DNA from: an uncultured Anaerolineae bacterium
GTDB lineage: Bacteria; Chloroflexota; Anaerolineae; Aggregatilineales; Phototrophicaceae
Assembly (NCBI GenBank): GCA_934216615.1
Contig: CAKQCB010000011.1
Location: 1 to 64,000, forward strand
Reading direction: 5' to 3'
Length of the DNA stretch: 64,000 nt
Of this stretch, positions 24,318 through 32,565 are shown piece after piece. The notes under the pieces were generated by a model that did no database searches, was not told where the DNA came from, and saw only the letters and a program-made list of their open reading frames with translations. Each line of letters begins with the position of its first letter. The stretch's first letter is position 1. The position numbers were made by a program, and so were the translations under genes.

Positions 24318-24740
24318 ATGAACGATTACCAAGAACATTTTTTGATGGGAAAACTTAAGATAAGGCGAGAGAACCAACGCAGGCTTCTGTCCGGTTGGCG
24401 GAGGATGGCATACAGCATATATAAGCAATTGCCTCATCCAGAAAGAAAATGGATGTTAAGCACCTTTCTGGATTTGGTGAATAGAAACATGGATCGTTAT
24501 GAAGAGTGTGAAGAGCCTGAATTTACTGATGCTTGTTGCTCACTATGGGACATCCTTCAATACGCCACCTTTACACATCTTACAGATCGTCAGGTTCGTG
24601 TCTGTCTGCAATTGGTCGAGGTTGTTTGTGTAGAGAGCATTAAAACTATTGATTCCATGTCGGATGATGACACAGAACCAATAGATACCTATCAATGGGC
24701 TGTACCACCCTCCCCCACTGCCGAGGATGATGAATCATGA
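24318..24740 (+). CDS. 140-residue hypothetical protein
   Basis: Start chosen at ATG 24318 because AGGGGG lies 6 bases upstream and the whole 19-base initiation region duplicates that at 20392-20410. A basic N-terminal region ('KLKIRRENQRRLLSGWRR') is followed by a helical middle and an acidic end. The stop overlaps the integrase start by 4 bases, so it may be co-translated with it and could be an excision factor; this rests on position only. Confidence 0.6.
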   Translation: MNDYQEHFLMGKLKIRRENQRRLLSGWRRMAYSIYKQLPHPERKWMLSTFLDLVNRNMDRYEECEEPEFTDACCSLWDILQYATFTHLTDRQVRVCLQLVEVVCVESIKTIDSMSDDDTEPIDTYQWAVPPSPTAEDDES

Positions 24741-25726
24741 CACTTACGATGAGGGAATTAGAAGCATTGGCGGCGGCTCAAGATAGTGGGGTAGGGCAGT
24801 CGATTGATGTTGTGACTGCTATTGAAACATTCCTGCTTGCTTGTGACGCAAATGGGTTGGCAGAAACAACCATCCGCTGGTATCGGTCATTGCTCATGTC
24901 GTTAAGCAGCTCTTTTAATTGTGATGTGAAGCAAGTCACAACAAATGATCTGCGCAAATACATCGTGGACTTACGGAATAAATCGACACGCTATGAGAAC
25001 GCCCCACAGCGCAAGGCGCAAGACGGCAAGCTATCAGATAGTACACTCACAGCGCACAGTACCGCGCTCCATGCGTTCTGGAAGTGGGTTTCTATCGAAT
25101 ATGACTTTCCTAATCCCATGCGCAATATCAAGCGCATCCGTCCCCCACAACCGCAACCGTCAGCAATCGACGGTAGCGACTTTTTGAAGTTGTTTAACGC
25201 AACCAGTAACGATGAAGCTGGATACCGAAACCGCGCGATGCTGGCATTGTTTGCAGATACAGGAGTGCGGCTTGCTGGTTTAGCGAGTCTCACAAAGGAA
25301 ACAATCAATCTGGAACAGCGACGTGCCATTGTCACTGAGAAAGGGAATCTGACAAGGATTGTTCCTTATACCTATGCCGTTGCAGAGTTGATCCGTGCTT
25401 ATCTACTGGTTCGCAGTTCTGGCAGTAAGTACATTTTTACATCGACAGTAACCGGACAGAAGCTCACTGCAAGCGGCATCGAACAGGCGTTGACACGACT
25501 TAAAAAAGCCGCAGGGGTTGAAGGGCGAGTAAATCCACACAGCTACCGCCATAGGTTCGCTTTGGAGTACCTGAAAAATGGCGGCGACGACATCACGCTA
25601 AGCAAGCTGATGGGTCATAAGGACGTGAACACTACGGCAAAAATGTACGCGCTATTCAGCAGTGACGAATTAGCAGAACTGCATGAGGAACGTTCACCGT
25701 TAAAAAGCCTGTTAGGTGGAGTTTAA
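24737..25726 (+). CDS. Tyrosine recombinase (integrase)
   Basis: 329 residues. An N-terminal SAM-like core-binding domain (about 20-125, 'TAIETFLLACDANGLAETTIRWY') precedes the catalytic domain with R178 in 'DTGVRLAGLASL', H268-xx-R271 in 'HSYRHRF', H294 in 'LMGHKDVNTT' and nucleophile Y304 in 'KMYAL'. All five key residues are present, so it should be active. It lies 260 bases from the right attachment repeat and is last in the replication operon, so excision would be under the same repressor unless an internal promoter exists. Confidence 0.93.
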   Translation: MTLTMRELEALAAAQDSGVGQSIDVVTAIETFLLACDANGLAETTIRWYRSLLMSLSSSFNCDVKQVTTNDLRKYIVDLRNKSTRYENAPQRKAQDGKLSDSTLTAHSTALHAFWKWVSIEYDFPNPMRNIKRIRPPQPQPSAIDGSDFLKLFNATSNDEAGYRNRAMLALFADTGVRLAGLASLTKETINLEQRRAIVTEKGNLTRIVPYTYAVAELIRAYLLVRSSGSKYIFTSTVTGQKLTASGIEQALTRLKKAAGVEGRVNPHSYRHRFALEYLKNGGDDITLSKLMGHKDVNTTAKMYALFSSDELAELHEERSPLKSLLGGV

Positions 25727-25775
25727 ATGAGTACCGGATCAATTTATAAGACATGTGCGAGATACTCATTTAAAC
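25721..25775. repeat. Perfect 13-bp inverted repeat spanning the integrase stop codon
   Basis: Arms GTTTAAATGAGTA (25721-25733) and TACTCATTTAAAC (25763-25775) with a 29-base gap. It could be a weak terminator for the integrase message or an accessory recombination site next to attR. The rest of 25776-25985 shows nothing I can name. Confidence 0.5.
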
Positions 25776-25985
25776 TTCTCGATTTATTTTGTGGGGAAGG
25801 GCTAGCGGTAGAAGTGGAATTGAAGAAGGAATCCCACCTGCCTTCACGAAGTTCATTGCAGAGCTGGTATTAGATCACAAATTCCTAGTTTCTTAGCTTA
25901 GGATCGATCGACAGATTAATGAATAGGGATTTTCTTGTAAGTATAGAAGTGTTAGAATGTACCCAGCGCAGCAGATAGGGCTTTT

Positions 25986-26079
25986 CTCTTAATCAATTGG
26001 TTATAGGTTCGAGTCCTATCGGGGTCACAATCACGTTGTAACGAAAAGAGGATGCCCCCAAGGTATCCTCTTTTTATTG
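25986..26079 (+). repeat. attR, 94-bp direct repeat with tRNA-Lys 3' remnant
   Basis: Second copy of the attachment repeat: 42 bases of the tRNA 3' part (25986-26027) plus the terminator hairpin (26044-26076). The 5' half of a tRNA is absent, so this is a displaced, non-functional fragment, presumably the original chromosomal 3' end. Confidence 0.95.
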
Positions 26080-26208
26080 GTGTGTCAAGCTTCTACCTAA
26101 TGGAGTAAAAGGATCAGGTAACCAACTCAATTGGAAGGTGAAATAATATTAATTTCCCTTTCAATCGATGAAGGCAAATATTGTCTATTTAGGTATATTA
26201 GAATGCAA

Positions 26209-27471
26209 CTAATCGCTTAATAACCAGACTCGAATATCATCAAACAGTATCTGGGTAGTACCACCATGAATAACAAAATACATAGCTCCACTGCTTAACT
26301 CATAATCATAAATTAGTGGGAATTCCACCCCATTGAGCGCTACCATAATAGTTTCCCCGCGTACAGTAACTTGCAATAAATTCCATTCATTAATGTCCAG
26401 TTGAACACGTCTTGTTCTATGTAGATGAATCCACACAGAAGAGTTTACAGCTCTCTGAAGTGTGATCTCACCATTTTGGTCAAAGCCTATAAAATAATGC
26501 TGCTCATCACGAGCAGGAATGGGGCTACTGCGAAAGCCCACGGCAAAAAAGCCATCTACCGTTAATGGTTTAATGTTGACTTCAAATGAATAGTCTGACC
26601 AATCTAGTGAGCCAAAATTTACAATCCAGGTAGATCGTCCGAGATATGCTCTGTTACCATCCGTGTCTTCTATTACTTGCCAATTATGGTATTGATTAGG
26701 TCTAAATTCATTAGCAATACCATCTTCAAAATCTTCTTCCATTACTAAGCTTCTAATCAATTCACGTGTTGGAGTAGGGGTTGCTACAGTGGTCATCGTT
26801 AATGTTGGTTCAAGGGTATTGGTATCAATATTAGGAACTACTGTAGGTATAATAGTTGATGACGGTAGCGGATTAACAGTTAGTATACTGACTGTTTCGG
26901 TTGGTAATAGAGCGATGTCAATGCTTGAACTTAAACTATCTAAATAAAAGCGTCCCACACTGATGTCACTTTGTATCAGTTTTTGAATACCAGAAGAAGC
27001 TTCTTCGGACCGAACAGTAATACCATTGATGATAAGATCGTATTCACCCTCTCGCACATCACTAAATCTAAAATTACCTTGTGCATCTGTTCTGACAGTT
27101 GATGTAATCCCCGTTTCGTAATTATAGAGTTGTATCTCGTGTCCTGTAATCGGGTTTCGAGTCTGGTTGTTATCCATCAATGAACCAGTAATCACGATAG
27201 GACGACTCACAAGCAGATAATATCCGACCCCTGCTAATAAGATAACTAGCATCCAGATGATACTATATTGAATACCGTTACTTAAGCTGATCTTCTTCTG
27301 GCTTACAAACCAACCTAAAACACCAATACCGATCAAGATAAGCGATACAGCCAATCCAAGTGTTGCAACAATCGCTTCCAAATTGCTTACAAATGTGAGG
27401 ATAGTACCGATCACACCTGTCAACATAATCATTGGATATAGAAAGATAGACTGATTATTATTGTTACTCAA
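26209..27471 (-). CDS. Membrane protein with carboxypeptidase-regulatory-like and LamG-like domains
   Basis: 420 residues. Three hydrophobic segments in the first 95 residues, then an extracellular region: a beta-sandwich typical of carboxypeptidase regulatory domains (about 98-170, 'VRTDAQGNFRFSDVREGEYDLIINGI', read in parts), a TPT linker to about 240, and a C-terminal jelly roll (about 245-420, 'WSDYSFEVNIKPLTVDGFFAVGFR') of the kind that binds sugars. Outside the attachment repeats but noticeably AT-richer than the genes further right, so it may be part of an older insertion at this site. Role unknown, probably cell-surface carbohydrate interaction. Confidence 0.7.
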   Translation of the reverse strand: MSNNNNQSIFLYPMIMLTGVIGTILTFVSNLEAIVATLGLAVSLILIGIGVLGWFVSQKKISLSNGIQYSIIWMLVILLAGVGYYLLVSRPIVITGSLMDNNQTRNPITGHEIQLYNYETGITSTVRTDAQGNFRFSDVREGEYDLIINGITVRSEEASSGIQKLIQSDISVGRFYLDSLSSSIDIALLPTETVSILTVNPLPSSTIIPTVVPNIDTNTLEPTLTMTTVATPTPTRELIRSLVMEEDFEDGIANEFRPNQYHNWQVIEDTDGNRAYLGRSTWIVNFGSLDWSDYSFEVNIKPLTVDGFFAVGFRSSPIPARDEQHYFIGFDQNGEITLQRAVNSSVWIHLHRTRRVQLDINEWNLLQVTVRGETIMVALNGVEFPLIYDYELSSGAMYFVIHGGTTQILFDDIRVWLLSD

Positions 27472-27807
27472 TGAATATCCTTATAACAAGCTACCACGAT
27501 CATACCTCACGTAGATAACCTAATCATATATTTAGTATGGCATTCGTTACTCGTTGTTGCAATAAATTATAACGTTGGGATAGTTGAAGAAGAATTAAGC
27601 AAGATGTCTCAGAAAATACGCATGTATAGCTTGATTGTTTAGGGCATTACATCATCAACATTATGCTTGAATTCTCTAAAATAAGGTCTAATCTCTACAC
27701 TATCCCCCGCCTCCCCAAAAAACTCGAAACGCCTAACAGTGCTATACTGATTCCTAACGACCTAATATGTATTCATAAAAAAATAGATCACATAGTCGAG
27801 GGAAGTG
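27472..27807. other. AT-rich intergenic region without recognisable features
   Basis: 336 bases between two divergent surface-protein genes. Apart from GAGGGAAG 5 bases before the ATG at 27808, I find no ORF with a ribosome binding site, no RNA gene and no clear repeat. Confidence 0.5.
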
Positions 27808-29037
27808 ATGATTTTTCGTAAACACGCAGTTTTATTACTCTCTACCCTGTCCGCGCTGATTCTCGGTGCCGTCTTTTTCGCATCCGCCGCCGATGTCGTC
27901 GTGGAACCATCCAACCCAGATTGGATACGCAATGATCCGTCAAATGTGATTTTTTCAACAGAAATGCCCGATCCAAACGGAGGGGCAGCCTCACTACGGT
28001 TTTCTAATATTGACACCGCCAAGCATGTTTCCAGCCCTTCTTTTTTGCCGGTGGGCACGCTTCTTTCAGACATCACCAACATCAGCTATGATGCCGCCAT
28101 TCCCGCAACACAAACTCCACAAGCGTATATGCTTGCGGTGTTTATCTCTGTTGCGTTGAATGATGGCACAGGTCGAACCACTTGGCTGATTTATGAACCT
28201 GTCTACACGCCTTCTATCGGCAACCCACCGCTCACGCCCGGCGTATGGCGTCACATCTCAATTACAGCCAGCACTGAAGGGTGGTGGTCAACCGCTAAAG
28301 TCAATCCAGATATCATGGGTTCAGGTCAATGTGATGATGGTCGTCATGTGTCATTCAACGTCTGCTCATTGACAGAGTTTATCACTGACTTTCCCTTAGC
28401 AACTGTGGCAGCACCGATGCGCTTGCAAGGCGGCGGTGGCTGGACGATAACAGATGTTCATTATGGGGATAACTTCAGCGTGACGTATGCGGGCATCACC
28501 AACTCGGTCGATTTTGAACTTGTCGTACCTACCCCGCCCCCTACCGAAACTGTGCCTGTCACTCCCGGTATAACGCCAACGGCCCCTGTGATCCTGCCTA
28601 CGCTGGAACCCACATTCCCACCCCCACCTGCATGTGAGGAAGAAATCAACGACCCTGAAACCAGCATATTGTTCTTCCAATTGACGGATGCCAATGGTGA
28701 TCCCATACGCTGTCAAATCTTCGTTCGCAATGGTGCTTATCTGCGCTATAGAGGACAGCAGTTGACCTCACTCGCCAACATTGGCATTGAAGGGGTGGAT
28801 GATCTAGGCATCATCCAAGCCGTAGATTTATTCAGTCCCGTAGGGAAAACATCCTTTGCGGGCGGGATTGTCGCCTGCTTGCGTGGTGAAGGGTCGATGC
28901 TCTATTTAGGTGCGAACGACGCGCCTCGCCATATCGAAATTGTGGGCACATACACGATTCCAGAGTTCCCCAATTTCACCTGCTTGACGATCTTTGAACC
29001 CGCGTCATTGGTACTTGTTCGTAACACCCCGAACTAA
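27808..29037 (+). CDS. Secreted protein with a shared C-terminal domain
   Basis: 409 residues from ATG 27808. Signal peptide about 1-27 ('...GAVFFASAADV'). The N-terminal half (to about 235) looks like a beta-sandwich of the laminin-B/IV type ('DPNGGAASLRFSN', 'GGGGWTITDVHYGDNF'). A Thr/Pro linker (about 240-275) leads to a C-terminal domain of about 130 residues, also present in the protein at 52575-54815: 'IGIEGVDDLGIIQAVDLFSP', 'PRHIEIVGTYTIPEFPNFTC' and a final 'NTPN'. No anchor is visible. Function unknown. Confidence 0.75.
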   Translation: MIFRKHAVLLLSTLSALILGAVFFASAADVVVEPSNPDWIRNDPSNVIFSTEMPDPNGGAASLRFSNIDTAKHVSSPSFLPVGTLLSDITNISYDAAIPATQTPQAYMLAVFISVALNDGTGRTTWLIYEPVYTPSIGNPPLTPGVWRHISITASTEGWWSTAKVNPDIMGSGQCDDGRHVSFNVCSLTEFITDFPLATVAAPMRLQGGGGWTITDVHYGDNFSVTYAGITNSVDFELVVPTPPPTETVPVTPGITPTAPVILPTLEPTFPPPPACEEEINDPETSILFFQLTDANGDPIRCQIFVRNGAYLRYRGQQLTSLANIGIEGVDDLGIIQAVDLFSPVGKTSFAGGIVACLRGEGSMLYLGANDAPRHIEIVGTYTIPEFPNFTCLTIFEPASLVLVRNTPN

Positions 29038-29045
29038 GTTGCAAA

Positions 29046-29080
29046 AAGCCCCTCATCGGTACTGATGAGGGGCTTTTTTT
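29046..29080 (+). terminator. Rho-independent terminator
   Basis: Perfect 12-bp stem AAGCCCCTCATC / GATGAGGGGCTT with a six-base loop and seven T. Lies 8 bases after the stop at 29037 and faces a convergent gene. Confidence 0.92.
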
Positions 29081-29099
29081 ATCGAATCTCTATCATGCT

Positions 29100-29780
29100 C
29101 TATGACGGTGTGAATTGTTTCCAGTGACCTGCGGAAACGACTTCGACCACGCCATCATGTACTTTGATGGCCGTCTCATCATCCATTGCATAGCCTATTC
29201 CCTGCAAGCCCGCGCCCCATTTTTCTGCATGAGCAGAGCTGTGCTCAGGAAGCGTCGGATAATCGAGATGCGGAAACATCTCAAAATCGACGAAGCCTAA
29301 CGTTTCATTTCCACCTGATGGCGGGGTCCAATGGACGAAATAATCCGCGACACGTGGCGCCATCACTAAACTTCCCGCGCTCAACCCCATATAGACCGCA
29401 CGAAGCGACGGTAGAAGATCAGCCAGCCCTGATTCTCGCATCCAGTAAGCGAGGTATAAGGTATCGCCACCGTTCACGAGAAGCACGTCTGTTTCTTGAA
29501 GCATGGGCACCCAACGCGCTTTGCCGAGGCTTGGTAACGCGGTCAATTCTAACACGCCTACGGACTTCCAGCCTAGCTCGCACATGGGGCAGGTGGTCAA
29601 GCTCGACCCGCTGATGAATTCCCATGCGCGGAGTGCGCCATCATGCCCGCCCGGAAAAGCATATGTTCCTGTCGGGATACAAAGGGCGTTGCATTCGGCA
29701 ATCGGTTTGTCTAACAGGTCGAGCAGGGCGCTGTGAATCCGTTCGTTTCTGACACCACCCGACGTCAGCAGCAGTTTCAC
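29100..29780 (-). CDS. S51-type serine peptidase (dipeptidase E / cyanophycinase-like)
   Basis: 226 residues from GTG 29780, 6 bases after AGGAGA; the ATG-started longer form lacks a site. Begins 'VKLLLTSGG', carries 'VLLVNGGDTLYLAYWM' and the nucleophile elbow 'YMGLSAGSLVMAP', with a later 'DFEMFPHLDYP', the pattern of the PepE class I glutaminase-like fold. Hydrolyses Asp-containing dipeptides in PepE; here the exact substrate is not certain. Confidence 0.8.
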   Translation of the reverse strand: MKLLLTSGGVRNERIHSALLDLLDKPIAECNALCIPTGTYAFPGGHDGALRAWEFISGSSLTTCPMCELGWKSVGVLELTALPSLGKARWVPMLQETDVLLVNGGDTLYLAYWMRESGLADLLPSLRAVYMGLSAGSLVMAPRVADYFVHWTPPSGGNETLGFVDFEMFPHLDYPTLPEHSSAHAEKWGAGLQGIGYAMDDETAIKVHDGVVEVVSAGHWKQFTPS

Positions 29781-29988
29781 GATTCTTCTCCTGAGCATGT
29801 TTCATGTGATTGAACAAAGAGTCTACATGAAAAATAGCACAGATGTTCTTGTGGTGCAAGTGAGTTAATGCGCAGGAATTTCTCTCAATTTGTGACGAAA
29901 GACAGGGTTAAGAACGGACAAAAGGCGCTGTCTGTAGCATCAGCGCCCCTTAAACTGTTATTCTCTTAAGCTGAGCGCGTCCCTCAGC

Positions 29989-30984
29989 TTATTTTTTGTA
30001 GGGGATTAACCCTATAAGTCCATGAGGCACATACGGTTCCTCAAGGTAAGCCATATCCTCTGCTTCTAAATGGACGCTCAATGAGGCAACGGCTTCTTCA
30101 AGATGAGATATTTTGGTTGCCCCAATGATCGGCGCGACCACCGCTTTTTGTTGGCGCAACCATGCCAGCGAAATGTGAGCGCGGGGCACCCCATACTTTT
30201 GAGCGACTTCCGCGAGACGATCCACTACCCATTTATCCGCGTCGGCTGTGCTTCCATATTTACTCACGGCCGTAGTGTCCGTTTCAAGGCGGGTCGTCGT
30301 TTCCGACCAATCGCGCGCTAACCGTCCTGATGCCAGTGGACTATAGGGTGTGACCGCTATTTTTTCTTCGACGCATAGGGGCATCATCTCGCGTTCTTCT
30401 TCGCGGTAGATCAAGTTGTAATGGTTCTGCATCGAGACAAAGCGCGTCCAGCCATTTTTCTCTGCAACATAAAGCGCCTTCTGAAATTGGAACGCATACA
30501 TGGCCGATGCGCCGATATAGCGCGCTTTCCCCGCCTTGACGACATCGTGCAAGGCTTCCATCGTCTCTTCGATAGGCGTTTGATAATCCCACCGATGGAT
30601 GATGTACAGATCGACATAATCCGTGCCCAGTCGCTTCAGGCTGTGATCAATTTCCGTCAAGATGGCTTTTCGCGATAATCCGGCGCTGTTAGAGCCTTTG
30701 CGCATGGGCATAAACACTTTGGTGGCAAGGACAACCTCATCGCGCTTGGCATAATCGTTCAACGCCCGCCCGAGGAATTCTTCACTGACCCCATACGCAT
30801 AGATATTGGCCGTGTCGAAAAAATTTACGCCTAAATCGAGCGCGCGTTTGATGATCGCACGGCTGTCTTCTTCGTTGAGCGCCCACGGGTTATGCCCCCA
30901 TCCTTCGGCACTGCCGAAGCTCATACAACCGAGGCTGATGGGGGATACTTCCAACCCGGTGTTCCCAAACTTCACATAGTCCAT
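29989..30984 (-). CDS. Aldo/keto reductase
   Basis: 331 residues from ATG 30984, 7 bases after AAGGAGAG. NADPH-dependent TIM barrel. Motifs: 'YVKFGNTGLEVSPISLGCMSFG', read in parts, catalytic-type 'NFFDTANIYAYGVSEE' (D and Y of the tetrad), 'LATKVFMPM', 'YVDLYIIHRWD' and 'ISLAWLRQQKAVVAPIIGATK'. Closest in look to the AKR group of general stress or voltage-gated-channel-beta-like reductases. Substrate unknown. Confidence 0.9.
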   Translation of the reverse strand: MDYVKFGNTGLEVSPISLGCMSFGSAEGWGHNPWALNEEDSRAIIKRALDLGVNFFDTANIYAYGVSEEFLGRALNDYAKRDEVVLATKVFMPMRKGSNSAGLSRKAILTEIDHSLKRLGTDYVDLYIIHRWDYQTPIEETMEALHDVVKAGKARYIGASAMYAFQFQKALYVAEKNGWTRFVSMQNHYNLIYREEEREMMPLCVEEKIAVTPYSPLASGRLARDWSETTTRLETDTTAVSKYGSTADADKWVVDRLAEVAQKYGVPRAHISLAWLRQQKAVVAPIIGATKISHLEEAVASLSVHLEAEDMAYLEEPYVPHGLIGLIPYKK

Positions 30985-31056
30985 TGCAATCTCTCCTTGT
31001 CGCGTCCTCACAAGGATGAGTTTAATTTCATTCAGCGATTTATGCTTGCAATGGAT

Positions 31057-31698
31057 TTAACGGTTTAAAAATGCGAGTGTGCGTTCCCATGCCAATTGAG
31101 ATGCCGCTTCTTGATACGCATCGGCACGGTCTGGCTCAAAGAACCAATGTCCCGTGTTCGGGTACTGATGAAACGTCACCGAACGCCCTGCCTCGCGAAG
31201 CGCAGTTTCTAACGCATCGACGCTGGTTTGGGGTTCAAATGGATCGTCAGAGGCAAAATGACCGAGATAATCCGCGTTTGTGTGCGCATAGCCGTCTGTT
31301 GGGCCAGTCCCATAAAACAGGATGACTTTTCCCACCGCTTCAAGCTGTGATTGTGACATTCTTAATGCGAAGTAGGCCCCCAAAGAAAAGCCGATCACGG
31401 TGATGCGCGGCTGTGTGACAGTCGGCTGTTGTTGCAGGTGATGCTGAGAGAGCGCCAGCTTTGCTTCGGAAACGTCCCCGTCTAGTGCTTGGGTGAGTTT
31501 CTCTGCTTCTGAAATTTGATCCGTCACTTGTCCGTCGTATAAGTCGGGCGCAAAGACGGTAAAACCTTCATCGGCGAGGCGCTGTGCCAGTGTTTTGATC
31601 GTTTCATTCAACCCCCACCACGCATGCAATAACAAAATGGCTTGTCCATTTGCTTGTGCGGGAAGGGCTAAGTGTCCTTGGGGCGGGGATTGTGTCAT
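31057..31698 (-). CDS. Dienelactone hydrolase-family alpha/beta hydrolase
   Basis: 213 residues from ATG 31698. 'ILLLHAWWGLNETIKTLAQRLADEG' near the N-terminus, 'VFAPDLYDG', nucleophile elbow 'VIGFSLGAY' with Ser where classic dienelactone hydrolases have Cys, Asp in 'FASDDPFEP' and His in 'YPNTGHWFFEP'. The Ser variant suggests a general esterase rather than a true dienelactone hydrolase. Separate from but adjacent to the aldo/keto reductase on the same strand. Confidence 0.85.
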   Translation of the reverse strand: MTQSPPQGHLALPAQANGQAILLLHAWWGLNETIKTLAQRLADEGFTVFAPDLYDGQVTDQISEAEKLTQALDGDVSEAKLALSQHHLQQQPTVTQPRITVIGFSLGAYFALRMSQSQLEAVGKVILFYGTGPTDGYAHTNADYLGHFASDDPFEPQTSVDALETALREAGRSVTFHQYPNTGHWFFEPDRADAYQEAASQLAWERTLAFLNR

Positions 31699-31786
31699 GA
31701 TCTCGTCCTCAATATGGAATATCAATTCCAAGAGTATAGAACATTTGTTTTGAAGTGTCGAAAAAAGCGAGGGGTGATAAAAACAA

Positions 31787-31817
31787 CAAGACCTGATCCT
31801 CTAGCGATCAGGTCTTG
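31787..31817 (-). terminator. Terminator downstream of mscL
   Basis: Perfect 12-bp stem CAAGACCTGATC / GATCAGGTCTTG with a seven-base loop, followed on the minus strand by GTTGTTTTTA. Confidence 0.8.
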
Positions 31818-31837
31818 GGTCATTTGAGAAGGTGAGC

Positions 31838-32314
31838 TTACGCTGTAACTTCAGAGGTACATTCGGGGCAGCGGGTGGCTTTGATCGGAATGACCGAATA
31901 GCAGAAAGGACAATCTTTGGTGGTGGGGTCAACGGGTTTGTCTTCCCCGCGACGGGTACGTTCCATCAAGGAGTTCACGCTTTTCACCATGAGGAAGACC
32001 GCTAATGCGACGATCAAGAAATTTATCACTGCATTGATGAACAGCCCGATATTGAGCGTGACTGCGCCTGCTTCAGCGGCGGCGTCCGGCGTTGCGAAGG
32101 GTCCCCAAGTGTCTACCCCATTCACGACACCCGCCTTCAGAACAATCATGATGTTGGAGAAATCGATTCCGCCAACAACCAAACCGATCACGGGCATCAC
32201 CACATCGTTGACGAGCGAGTTCACAATGGCTGTGAACGCGGCACCGATGATGATACCGACTGCCAAATCCATTACATTACCGCGCAGAATAAACTTTTTA
32301 AATTCGTTAATCAT
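31838..32314 (-). CDS. mscL: Large-conductance mechanosensitive channel with zinc ribbon
   Basis: 158 residues from ATG 32314, just after GGAGGCC. N-terminal 'MINEFKKFILRGNVMDLAVGIIIGAAF' is diagnostic for MscL, followed by TM1, a periplasmic loop, and TM2 ('NAVINFLIVALAVFLMVKSVN'). The C-terminal bundle is replaced or extended by a rubredoxin-like ribbon with CPFC and CPEC (about 138-155). The protein opens under membrane tension to release solutes on osmotic downshock. Confidence 0.95.
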   Translation of the reverse strand: MINEFKKFILRGNVMDLAVGIIIGAAFTAIVNSLVNDVVMPVIGLVVGGIDFSNIMIVLKAGVVNGVDTWGPFATPDAAAEAGAVTLNIGLFINAVINFLIVALAVFLMVKSVNSLMERTRRGEDKPVDPTTKDCPFCYSVIPIKATRCPECTSEVTA

Positions 32315-32565
32315 CGTGTTGGCCTCCATGAAAAAGACATTTATGTATGATAACGCAGTTTTTTTCTTCTTTCACTTAAGGTACGCTTGTTAAAAATTTT
32401 TTCTCGTAAAAACCGAATTTTTATAAATTTTTATTAAGATAGAATGGGTTTTAGACCTGAAACACGTTTCTAGAAGCTATACTAAATGTAATATTTATTG
32501 AAATATTCCTGAGCGAATACCGCGATAAATAGGTGCACGATATTCATTATTGAGGAGATTAACGA

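Larger units (their letters stand above)
10746..26079. mobile_element. Integrated AICE-like or virus-like element, 15.24 kb
   Basis: Bounded by 94-bp direct repeats in a tRNA-Lys gene, with a tyrosine recombinase gene at the right end. Modules: leftward membrane/surface operon (10849-16329); wHTH gene and FtsK-type translocase (16458-18673); leftward pair of 2TM proteins and XRE repressor (18670-19973); rightward replication operon with prim-pol, SF3-type helicase, iteron-like array, Cys-rich proteins and integrase (20093-25726). I see no relaxase, type IV secretion ATPase, terminase, tail or HK97-capsid gene. Single-FtsK transfer plus prim-pol replication plus tRNA integration is the plan of actinobacterial AICEs; the membrane operon is also compatible with an enveloped or filamentous virus. 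Nothing looks broken, so it may be active. Confidence 0.92.

Noticed and set aside
24737-25726. Chromosomal XerC/XerD
   Set aside because: The position at an att repeat, linkage to the replication operon and the H-to-Y spacing of 10 rather than 9 residues argue for an element integrase.
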